DNA of 11,183 bases from the NCBI GenBank assembly GCA_036524115.1, contig DATDCY010000351.1, positions 1 to 11,183 of the forward strand. The letters are read 5' to 3'. The notes beneath the pieces were generated by a model. That model made no database searches. It was not told the DNA's origin and saw nothing but the letters and a program-made list of their open reading frames with translations. Source of the stretch: a bacterium (GTDB lineage Bacteria; JAUVQV01; DATDCY01). The position numbers were made by a program, and so were the translations under genes. This document shows, piece after piece, positions 1 through 5,422 of the stretch. Numbering within the stretch: the first letter of the stretch is position 1; every line of letters begins with the position of its first letter.

Positions 1-898
1 CCTCGAGACCGGCGGCGTCCACCGCCACCGCGCGGCCCGCCCGCAGCGAGAGCAGCGCCGCACCGAGCGCGCCGAGCGAGGCGTGGTGCGGCGGCACCGT
101 CAGCTCCGGGTAGTGGCGCTGGAAGGCGCGGACCTGCAGCGGGTTGGAGGCGACGCCGCCGATGAAGACCAGCGGCGGCTGCAGGGAGCGGGGCCCGACG
201 ATGGTGCTGATGAAGTTCGCCGCGCTGCCCTCGTGCAGGCCGGCGACGATGTTCGCGAGCGGCTCCCCCTTGTTCTGCAGGTGGATCATGTCGGACTTCG
301 TGAAGACCGTGCAGCGGCAGGCCACGGGCGCGGGGCGCTCGCTCGAGAGCCCCTCGCGGATGAAGGCCGCGAGCACCGCCTCCAGGCGCCCCTGGTCCGC
401 CTGCGCCGCCGGCGCGATGAGGGTGGCGGCGAGCCGCTCCGCCTGCTGGTCGATGAACGAGCCGGTCCCCGAGGCGCAGGGGCCGTTCATCGCGAAGTGC
501 TCCAGCCGCCAGCGCGGGCCGTCCCAGGCGAGCGCGAAGAGCGCCGCGTCCTGGCCGCCGATCGCGAGGATCGTGCGCACGCCGGGGGCGACGTGGGCCG
601 CGCCGACGATCTGCGCGACGGTCTCGGGCTCCCACGGGGCCCCCAGCCGCGCGGCGATCTCCTGCCCGTGCGCGCCCGTGAAGGTGACCGATGGCAGACA
701 GGCCGTGCCGAAGCGCGCCCGCACCGCGGCGAGCGCCTCGCGCACCGCCTGGACCGTCCTGCCGAAGTGGCGGCGGTACGGCTCCTCGTGGACAAGGGTA
801 CCCGCGGCGTCGAGGGCGACGCAGTTGACGCTGACCGAGCCGGCGTCGATGCCGACGGCTGCCGGTGCGCCCGGTTGTTCGCTGGGAGTCCGATCCAC
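1..898 (-). CDS. BadF/BadG/HgdC-family acyl-CoA dehydratase activase (N-terminal part, cut by window edge)
   Basis: ASKHA-fold ATPase of the 2-hydroxyacyl-CoA dehydratase activase / benzoyl-CoA reductase subunit family. Known members use ATP hydrolysis on a bridging [4Fe-4S] cluster to push a low-potential electron into a partner dehydratase or reductase. The 299 codons visible show, in order, the phosphate-1 motif GIDAGSVSVN (residues 16-25), IGGQDAALF, NGPCASGTGSF with C141, CRCTVFTKSD with C194/C196, and the adenosine-site motif FIGGVASNP. C141 and C196 match the two cluster cysteines of HgdC, although the spacing is wider here (55 against 39). The motif variants (CSAGTGSF-like, RCSVFxKTD-like, GGVxxN) resemble, from memory, the first ATPase domain of the large multidomain activases more than stand-alone HgdC. 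The gene probably runs well beyond the left edge. Start chosen: GTG at 898, because an in-frame TAG lies about 12 codons upstream and no ATG lies between; no clear Shine-Dalgarno is seen. It diverges from ccdA across an 86-bp gap. Confidence 0.88.
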   Translation of the reverse strand, partial: MDRTPSEQPGAPAAVGIDAGSVSVNCVALDAAGTLVHEEPYRRHFGRTVQAVREALAAVRARFGTACLPSVTFTGAHGQEIAARLGAPWEPETVAQIVGAAHVAPGVRTILAIGGQDAALFALAWDGPRWRLEHFAMNGPCASGTGSFIDQQAERLAATLIAPAAQADQGRLEAVLAAFIREGLSSERPAPVACRCTVFTKSDMIHLQNKGEPLANIVAGLHEGSAANFISTIVGPRSLQPPLVFIGGVASNPLQVRAFQRHYPELTVPPHHASLGALGAALLSLRAGRAVAVDAAGLE

Positions 899-984
899 GA
901 TGGCTGCTTTTCGTGCCGGTTTGCGCGTAGACTAGCAATCATGGAGGCCGGAAGCAAGTTCCGCGGGCCCGCCGGGGTGCTGGC

Positions 985-1701
985 GTGAGCGGCGGCATCT
1001 CCTACGGCGCCGCCTTTCTCGGCGGGCTCGTGTCCTTCGTCAGCCCCTGCGTGCTGCCGCTGATGCCCGGGTACCTCAGCTACATCTCCGGTCTCTCCTT
1101 CGAGGAGCTCGAGCGGCTGCCGCCCGGGGCGCACCTGGGGCGGACGCTGCGCCACGCCGCGATCTTCGCCAGCGGCTTCACCGCCGTCTTCGTCGCGCTC
1201 GGCCTCACGGCGACGACGCTCGGCGCCTTCCTCGGCACGCACGCCGTGGCGCTACGCCGCGTCGCGGGCGCCCTGATCTTCATCTTCGGGCTGCAGGTCT
1301 CCGGGGTGCTGCGCCTGGGCTTCCTCTACCGCGAGCGGCGCTTCGAGGTCCATCACCACCGGGTCGGCACGGTCCGCAGCCTGCTGCTGGGGATGGCCTT
1401 CGCGTTCGGCTGGACGCCCTGCGTCGGCCCCATCCTCTTCTCGGTGCTCTCCTACGCGGCCGGCGCGGGCACCGCCGCCACGGGGGCGCTGCTGCTGCTG
1501 AGCTACTCCCTGGGCCTGGCGGCCCCGTTCCTCCTCGCGGCGGCGGCGACCTCGTACTCCTTCCGGATCATCGGGCACAGCGGCCGGTGGCTGCGGCCGG
1601 TGCAGGTCGCGGCGGGAATCGTCATGATGGCGATGGGGCTGGCGCTGATCACGGGGGTCTTCGAGCGGCTCAACCTCCTGCTCACCGGCTTCTTCTCCTG
1701 A
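985..1701 (+). CDS. ccdA: CcdA-family cytochrome c biogenesis / thiol-disulfide transmembrane protein
   Basis: Inner-membrane protein of the CcdA/DsbD transmembrane family. Relatives pass electrons from cytoplasmic thioredoxin to periplasmic thiol oxidoreductases, for example during haem attachment to c-type cytochromes. The 238 residues match the short six-helix form without fused thioredoxin or DsbD alpha domains. Hydrophobic segments lie near residues 7-28, 52-74, 85-105, 127-150, 155-180 and 200-225. The redox cysteines sit in the typical contexts SPCVLPLMPGYLS (C22, helix 1) and WTPCVGPIL (C146, helix 4). The start GTG at 985 is preceded by a weak GGGG stretch; it fits the family because the first helix begins immediately. 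Its initiation codon overlaps the stop of a 15-codon ORF at 941-988. No TlpA/ResA, ccm or ccs gene is adjacent, so the partner is unknown. An inverted repeat begins 2 bp after the stop codon. Confidence 0.93.
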   Translation: MSGGISYGAAFLGGLVSFVSPCVLPLMPGYLSYISGLSFEELERLPPGAHLGRTLRHAAIFASGFTAVFVALGLTATTLGAFLGTHAVALRRVAGALIFIFGLQVSGVLRLGFLYRERRFEVHHHRVGTVRSLLLGMAFAFGWTPCVGPILFSVLSYAAGAGTAATGALLLLSYSLGLAAPFLLAAAATSYSFRIIGHSGRWLRPVQVAAGIVMMAMGLALITGVFERLNLLLTGFFS

Positions 1702-1702
1702 G

Positions 1703-1829
1703 GGCAGGCCGCCGATAAGGGCCCATTTGCGGCGTTGCTCTCCTCCCGCCTCCCTGAGGCGGGCACGAGCCCGCCTCAGTCGCCGGATCGTCGGGCGCCT
1801 TGCATCTGGACCCTTCTCGACGGCCTGCC
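1703..1829 (-). repeat. Long palindromic element, copy A (downstream of ccdA)
   Basis: Outer arms at 1703-1725 and 1807-1829 pair at 20 of 23 positions. Two of the three imperfect pairs are G-U on the minus strand, and C-A mismatches on the plus strand, so the element is drawn on the minus strand. At its centre is a perfect 11-bp stem (arms 1754-1764 and 1769-1779, CTGAGGCGGGC and its complement) with loop ACGA. Between outer arm and centre lie GCGGCGTTGC (1730-1739) on the left and GCGCCTTGC on the right; related stretches recur in the elements at 4487-4586 and 9717-9804. There is no T-run, so it is not a classic intrinsic terminator. It starts 2 bp after the ccdA stop. From memory, sequences of this kind are abundant in intergenic DNA of some Proteobacteria; I cannot confirm that here. 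Confidence 0.75.
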
Positions 1830-1912
1830 AATCCACAATGTGATGAGCAAGTCGGCCTGGGACAGAGCGGGGGCGGGGCGGTGACGGGCGGACGCATGTG
1901 GAGCGCGAGGGC

Positions 1913-2018
1913 ACCTGGGCGGCCGGACCGGAGCGGCCCCGTCAGGGGCGAAACCTGTTGTCTGAGCCCCGGAGGGGCGAGTTACAGGTTTCGAGTGGAG
2001 GGCCGGACAGGCCCAGGT
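1913..2018. repeat. Nested REP-like palindrome
   Basis: A perfect 10-bp stem (CGAAACCTGT at 1949-1958, ACAGGTTTCG at 1984-1993) encloses an asymmetric internal loop and a second stem GCCCC-GGA-GGGGC (1966-1978). An outer 8-bp inverted repeat, ACCTGGGC (1913-1920) with GCCCAGGT (2011-2018), brackets the whole. The heptamer GTAACTC at 2026-2032 is the exact complement of GAGTTAC at 1979-1985, so an alternative pairing is possible. The TGTCTGAGCC...GGGCGAGTT layout recalls REP sequences mobilised by REP-associated tyrosine transposases; this is from memory and no such gene is in the window. Confidence 0.65.
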
Positions 2019-2121
2019 CGAGCGCGTAACTCAGCGGCCGCACGGCACCGCCCCGCACCGCTCTGGAACGGGCCAACCTTGTCAACAGGGCGACGGCCCG
2101 GGGGCGCCTGTGAACGGTCAT

Positions 2122-2167
2122 AATGCGCCGGCCGCTTGCTGTGCTGGCTGAGTGTGGCCGGCGCATT
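2122..2167. repeat. Perfect 12-bp inverted repeat with 22-nt loop
   Basis: AATGCGCCGGCC at 2122-2133 is the exact reverse complement of GGCCGGCGCATT at 2156-2167, with the loop at 2134-2155. The right arm runs directly into TTGACA (2166-2171), a perfect -35 hexamer lacking a good -10 partner. There is no T-tract. It could be a further small repeat or a binding site; the function is unknown. Confidence 0.6.
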
Positions 2168-2332
2168 GACAGTCGAGCAGCCGCTGAATGCTTTCGCGGA
2201 TTGACGGCATCAGGGCGAGACGGAAGTGAACAGGCGCCGCCGGGTCGTGGCCCGGCACGGATGACGGCGGGAACGCGCGGCCGCCGGATTCCTATGGGCG
2301 TGAGGCGGGATTGTGGTACCGTGGGGCCACGC

Positions 2333-2340
2333 AAGGAGGA
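2333..2340 (+). promoter_or_regulatory. Strong Shine-Dalgarno deciding the TPR start
   Basis: AAGGAGGA lies 7 bp before ATG 2348 and fixes that codon as the start, although the frame is open much further upstream (to 2123). Confidence 0.85.
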
Positions 2341-2347
2341 GACACCC

Positions 2348-2821
2348 ATGGACATCGATGACCTGATCGCGGAGGGCCAGCGCCTGCTCTCCCAGACCAA
2401 GTTCGAGGAGGCCGCGGCGGCGTTCACCAGCGCGCTGGCGGCGACCCCCGACAACCCCACGCTGCTGGCCTCGCGCGGCGCCGCCCTGATCGCCCTCGGG
2501 CGCCACGACGAGGCGTTCGCGGACTTCGACCGCGCGGTCGCGCTCGCCCCCGACAACGCCCGCCTGTACTACCGCCGCGGCATGGGGCGCATGGCGCAGC
2601 AGCAGTTCGAGGCCGCGGTCGCGGACTTCACGAAGGCGATCGAGCGCGACCCCCAGTACGGGGTCGCCTTCTACAGCCGCGGCATGGCCTACGACTCGCT
2701 GGGCCGCGAGGAGGAGTCCCGCGAGGACCTGCGACGCTCGTGGGTCCTCGGGCAGGCGAAGCTCCAGGGAGAGCTGGACACCTACGGCATCATCCGCAGC
2801 GAGCTCGACAAGCCGCGTTAG
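2348..2821 (+). CDS. Small tetratricopeptide-repeat (TPR) protein
   Basis: A 157-residue protein consisting almost entirely of TPR helix pairs, a protein-protein interaction fold. Repeats lie near residues 4-37, 38-71 and 72-105, each with the A8/G8/P32-type pattern (for example RGAALIALGRHDEAFADFDR with ALAPDN, and RRGMGRMAQQQFEAAVADF with ERDPQY). A fourth, degenerate unit covers about 106-135 and is followed by a short C-terminal helix. No signal peptide or membrane segment is visible, so it is probably cytoplasmic. Start chosen by the AAGGAGGA site; the upstream extension of the frame is Arg/Gly-rich spacer. The stop is followed after 4 bp by the nadB start, so the two are probably co-transcribed. 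The partner is unknown, and nothing in the sequence links it to NAD synthesis beyond position. Confidence 0.88.
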   Translation: MDIDDLIAEGQRLLSQTKFEEAAAAFTSALAATPDNPTLLASRGAALIALGRHDEAFADFDRAVALAPDNARLYYRRGMGRMAQQQFEAAVADFTKAIERDPQYGVAFYSRGMAYDSLGREEESREDLRRSWVLGQAKLQGELDTYGIIRSELDKPR

Positions 2822-2825
2822 TGCC

Positions 2826-4466
2826 GTGGAGGAGCGGCGCGACTTTCTCGTCATCGGCAGCGGCGTCGCCGGGCTCACCTTCGCGCTGAAGGCGGCGGCG
2901 CACGGCACCGTCGCGATCGTCTCCAAGCGCGAGGCGCACGCCTCCAACACCTGGTACGCGCAGGGCGGGATCGCCTCGGTCTGGAGCGACCAGGACCGCT
3001 TCGACCTGCACGTCCAGGACACGCTGACCGCCGGGGACGGCCTCTGCCACCGCGACGTCGTGGAACTGGTGGTGCGCGGCGGCCCCGACCGCATCCGCGA
3101 GCTGATCGACCTGGGCTGCCACTTCTCGCAGGGGCAGGCCCCGGGCGCCGGCTACGACCTCGGCATGGAGGGGGGGCACTCGCGGCGGCGGATCCTGCAC
3201 GCGAAGGACTCCACGGGCCGCGAGATCGAGGAGATCCTCCTCGAACGCTGCCGGGCGCACCCGCGGATCCGGATCGTCGAGCACCACATCGCGATCGACC
3301 TCATCCTCGAGTCGCGCCTCGGCGGGACGATCCGCGACGGGCACGACCGCGTCTGGGGCGCCTACGTGCTGGACGTGCGCGGCGGCACGGTCCACTCGTT
3401 CGTCGCCGGCGCGACGCTCCTGGCCACCGGCGGCGCCGGCAAGGTCTACCTCTACACGAGCAACCCCGACGTGGCCACGGGCGACGGCGTCGCGATGGCG
3501 TTCCGCGCCGGCGCCGCGGTCGCCGGGATGGAGTTCTTCCAGTTCCACCCGACGATCCTCTACCACCCGACGGCGAAGGGCTTCCTGATCAGCGAGGCCG
3601 TGCGGGGCGAGGGCGGTGTGCTCAAGACCCTGGACGGGCAGGCCTTCATGGCCAGGTACGACCAGCGCGCGGACCTGGCGCCGCGCGACATCGTCGCGCG
3701 CGCGATCGACCACGAGATGAAGGTCAGCGGCGCCGAGCACGTGCTGCTGGACATCACCCACCGCCCCGCGGACTTCCTGCGCGAGCGCTTCCCGGCGATC
3801 CACGCGCGCTGCCTCGAGCTGGGGATCGACCTGACGCGCCAGCCGATCCCGGTCGTCCCCGCGGCGCACTACATGTGCGGCGGCGTGGTGACCGACGCCG
3901 GCGGCCGCTCGACGCTCGAGGGGCTCTACTGCGCCGGCGAGGCGGCCTTCACCGGCCTGCACGGCGCCAACCGGCTCGCGAGCAACTCGCTGCTCGAGTC
4001 CGTCGTCTTCGCGCACCGGGCCTTCGAGTCGGCCCTGGCCGCCCCCCGCGTGCCCGTGCCGCCGGTGGCGCCGTGGAACCCCGGCGGCGCGACGGCGAGC
4101 ACCGAGGAGGTCGTGGTCAGCCAGAACTGGGACGAGCTGCGCCGCGCGATGTGGAACTACGTCGGGATCGTCCGCTCCGACAAGCGGCTGGCCCGGGCCC
4201 GGGCCCGCGTGCGCCTGCTCAAGGAGGAGATCGAGGAGTACTACCGCAACGTGCTCGTCACCAACGACCTGATCGAGCTGCGCAACATCACCACCGTCGC
4301 CGAGCTGATCATCGAGTGCGCGGCGCGGCGCGCCGAGAGCCGGGGCCTGCACTACACGACGGACCACCCGGCGCGCGACGACGCGCACTGGCGGTGCGAC
4401 ATCGTGCTGCGCAAGGCGCCCGACGGGGTCATCGCGACGTTGGACCGGAAACCGTTCACCAGGTAG
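2826..4466 (+). CDS. nadB: L-aspartate oxidase
   Basis: FAD-dependent oxidation of L-aspartate to iminoaspartate, the first step of de novo NAD synthesis; NadA then condenses the product with dihydroxyacetone phosphate to quinolinate. The 546 residues match NadB length. The N-terminal dinucleotide-binding motif GSGVAG is at 11-16. Family blocks follow: SNTWYAQGGIAS, EGGHSRRRILH (E115), H241 in FHPT, EAVRGEGG, R287 in PRDIVARAID, H348 in HYMCGG and R383 in GANRLASNSLLE. The last four catalytic positions equal E. coli H244, R290, H351 and R386 with a constant offset of 3, which argues for NadB rather than succinate dehydrogenase or fumarate reductase. The C-terminal helical domain (MWNYVGIVRS, about 440 on) is complete. 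The GTG start lacks a clear Shine-Dalgarno and lies 4 bp after the TPR stop, which suggests translational coupling. NadA and NadC are not in the window. Confidence 0.96.
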   Translation: MEERRDFLVIGSGVAGLTFALKAAAHGTVAIVSKREAHASNTWYAQGGIASVWSDQDRFDLHVQDTLTAGDGLCHRDVVELVVRGGPDRIRELIDLGCHFSQGQAPGAGYDLGMEGGHSRRRILHAKDSTGREIEEILLERCRAHPRIRIVEHHIAIDLILESRLGGTIRDGHDRVWGAYVLDVRGGTVHSFVAGATLLATGGAGKVYLYTSNPDVATGDGVAMAFRAGAAVAGMEFFQFHPTILYHPTAKGFLISEAVRGEGGVLKTLDGQAFMARYDQRADLAPRDIVARAIDHEMKVSGAEHVLLDITHRPADFLRERFPAIHARCLELGIDLTRQPIPVVPAAHYMCGGVVTDAGGRSTLEGLYCAGEAAFTGLHGANRLASNSLLESVVFAHRAFESALAAPRVPVPPVAPWNPGGATASTEEVVVSQNWDELRRAMWNYVGIVRSDKRLARARARVRLLKEEIEEYYRNVLVTNDLIELRNITTVAELIIECAARRAESRGLHYTTDHPARDDAHWRCDIVLRKAPDGVIATLDRKPFTR

Positions 4467-4486
4467 CGCGGGCCCGTCGGGAGGGC

Positions 4487-4586
4487 TTCTTCCGCCCTGG
4501 CGGCGTTGCGGAAAGGGCTGCTTGTGCGGCGGTCACCAGACCGCCTCCGCGCGCCCATTTCCGCTGGCCTTGCCAGAACGGAAGAA
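4487..4586 (-). repeat. Structured palindromic element, copy B (downstream of nadB)
   Basis: Three nested stems. Outer: arms 4487-4501 and 4572-4586 pair at 13 of 15 positions; both exceptions are G-U on the minus strand and C-A on the plus strand. Middle: GCGGAAAGGGC (4508-4518) pairs with 4553-4564 with one bulged base (A4557). Inner: GGCGGTC (4528-4534), loop ACCA, GACCGCC (4539-4545). The flanks GCTGCTTGTGC (4517-4527) and TCCGCGCG recur identically in the element at 9717-9804, while the stems there differ by compensating changes. It starts 21 bp after the nadB stop. No T-run follows on either strand. Confidence 0.82.
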
Positions 4587-4642
4587 TCCGCTCCCGCCAG
4601 ACCTGCGCAGCATGTGCCTGTAACGACCGGACGGCGCCGGCG

Positions 4643-4671
4643 TTGACAAGGCGGTTGCGCGCCGTGAGAAT
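4643..4671 (+). promoter_or_regulatory. Candidate sigma-70 promoter for pyrF
   Basis: TTGACA (4643-4648), a 17-bp spacer, then GAGAAT (4666-4671, 4 of 6 to TATAAT). Transcription would begin at about 4678-4681, at or just before the pyrF ATG (4681), which gives a leaderless or nearly leaderless message. No Shine-Dalgarno is evident before that ATG. Confidence 0.5.
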
Positions 4672-4680
4672 GGCACCACC

Positions 4681-5418
4681 ATGACGAATCCCCCCGCTGC
4701 CGCGCTCCCCGACAAGGGCATCCCGGCGCGGGACCGCCTCATCGTCGCCCTCGACCTGCCCTCGCCGGCGGAGGCGAAGCGCTTCGTGGAGCAGCTCGGC
4801 GACGCGGTGTGGTTCTACAAGATCGGGCTCGAACTGTTCATGGCCGGGGGCTACTGGGAGCTGGCGGACTGGCTGACCGCCCGCGGCAAGAAGGTCTTCG
4901 CCGACCTGAAGTTCTTCGACGTCCCCGAGACGGTGCGCGCGGCGGTGCGCAACGTCGCGGGCCGCGGCGTGCACTTCACGACCGTCCACGGCAACGACGC
5001 GATCATGCGCGCGGCCGCCGAGGCCAAGGGGGACGTGAAGATCCTCGCCGTGACGGTGCTGACGAGCCTCGACGCGGGGGACCTCGCCGACCTCGGCTTC
5101 GACTGCGACGTCGCCGCCCTCGTGCTCTCGCGCGCCCGCCGCGCCCTGGAGATCGGCTGCGACGGCGTCATCTCCTCGGGGCTCGAGGCGCCGCGGCTGC
5201 GCGAGCACCTCGGCGGGAAGTTCCTGGTGGTCACGCCCGGCATCCGGCCGGTCTTCAACAAGCCCGCGGACGACCAGAAGCGGACGGTTGACGTCGAGGA
5301 TGCCTTCCGCGGGGGCGCGGACTACATCGTCGTCGGCCGCCCGATCCGCACGGCCCCGGACCCGCGCGCGGCGGCGGCGCAGGTACAGGAGCGGATCGCC
5401 GCGCTCTTCGCGCGCTGA
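4681..5418 (+). CDS. pyrF: Orotidine-5'-phosphate decarboxylase
   Basis: Decarboxylates OMP to UMP, the last step of de novo pyrimidine synthesis; cytoplasmic TIM-barrel dimer. At 245 residues it has the length of bacterial group-I enzymes. Catalytic positions are visible: D25 in IVALDLPS, K47 in FYKIGLELF, then D75, K77 and D80 in DLKFFDVPET, where the canonical form is DxKxxDIPxT. The phosphate-binding elements VTPGIRP and YIVVGRPI are at the end. The N-terminus has about 17 residues before the first strand, somewhat longer than usual; no other in-frame start lies before the conserved core, so ATG 4681 is kept. A TTGACA-N17-GAGAAT promoter candidate lies directly upstream. The nuclease gene begins 4 bp after its stop, so the two probably form an operon. 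Confidence 0.96.
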   Translation: MTNPPAAALPDKGIPARDRLIVALDLPSPAEAKRFVEQLGDAVWFYKIGLELFMAGGYWELADWLTARGKKVFADLKFFDVPETVRAAVRNVAGRGVHFTTVHGNDAIMRAAAEAKGDVKILAVTVLTSLDAGDLADLGFDCDVAALVLSRARRALEIGCDGVISSGLEAPRLREHLGGKFLVVTPGIRPVFNKPADDQKRTVDVEDAFRGGADYIVVGRPIRTAPDPRAAAAQVQERIAALFAR

Positions 5419-5422
5419 GCCG

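Larger units (their letters stand above)
1702..2347. other. Non-coding, palindrome-rich stretch between ccdA and the TPR gene
   Basis: These 646 bases hold no ORF that looks like a protein. Open frames on both strands give low-complexity, Arg/Pro/Gly-rich translations typical of high-GC antisense or spacer frames. The stretch instead holds several separate palindromes: a 127-bp element at 1703-1829, a nested hairpin at 1913-2018, a 12-bp perfect stem at 2122-2167 and a smaller hairpin at 2239-2256 (GCCGGG, six-base loop, CCCGGC). Between 1830 and 1912 I see nothing. A good -35 box (TTGACA at 2166-2171) has only a poor -10 box (TGCTTT at 2189-2194), so I do not call a promoter. A short palindrome CGTGG-GG-CCACG (2320-2331) ends just before the Shine-Dalgarno of the TPR gene. 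Confidence 0.7.

Noticed and set aside
83-988. Plus-strand open frame opposite the activase gene
   Set aside because: Low-complexity Arg/Gly-rich translation; the minus strand shows a full set of ASKHA activase motifs.
1703-1829. Intrinsic (Rho-independent) terminator or integron attC site
   Set aside because: No T-run follows the stem on either strand, and the arms do not contain the GTTRRRY/RYYYAAC core sites of attC.
2166-2194. Promoter TTGACA ... TGCTTT upstream of the TPR gene
   Set aside because: The -35 box is perfect, but the hexamer at the right distance matches TATAAT at only two positions, and it lies about 155 bp from the gene.
2123-2347. N-terminal extension of the TPR protein to an upstream ATG
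   Set aside because: The extension is compositionally spacer-like and overlaps the palindrome at 2122-2167; a strong Shine-Dalgarno sits at ATG 2348.
5288-5422. Upstream in-frame start for the beta-CASP nuclease inside pyrF
   Set aside because: That would overlap pyrF by 131 bp and add an Arg/Ser-rich tail not seen in the family; ATG 5423 sits directly after the pyrF stop.
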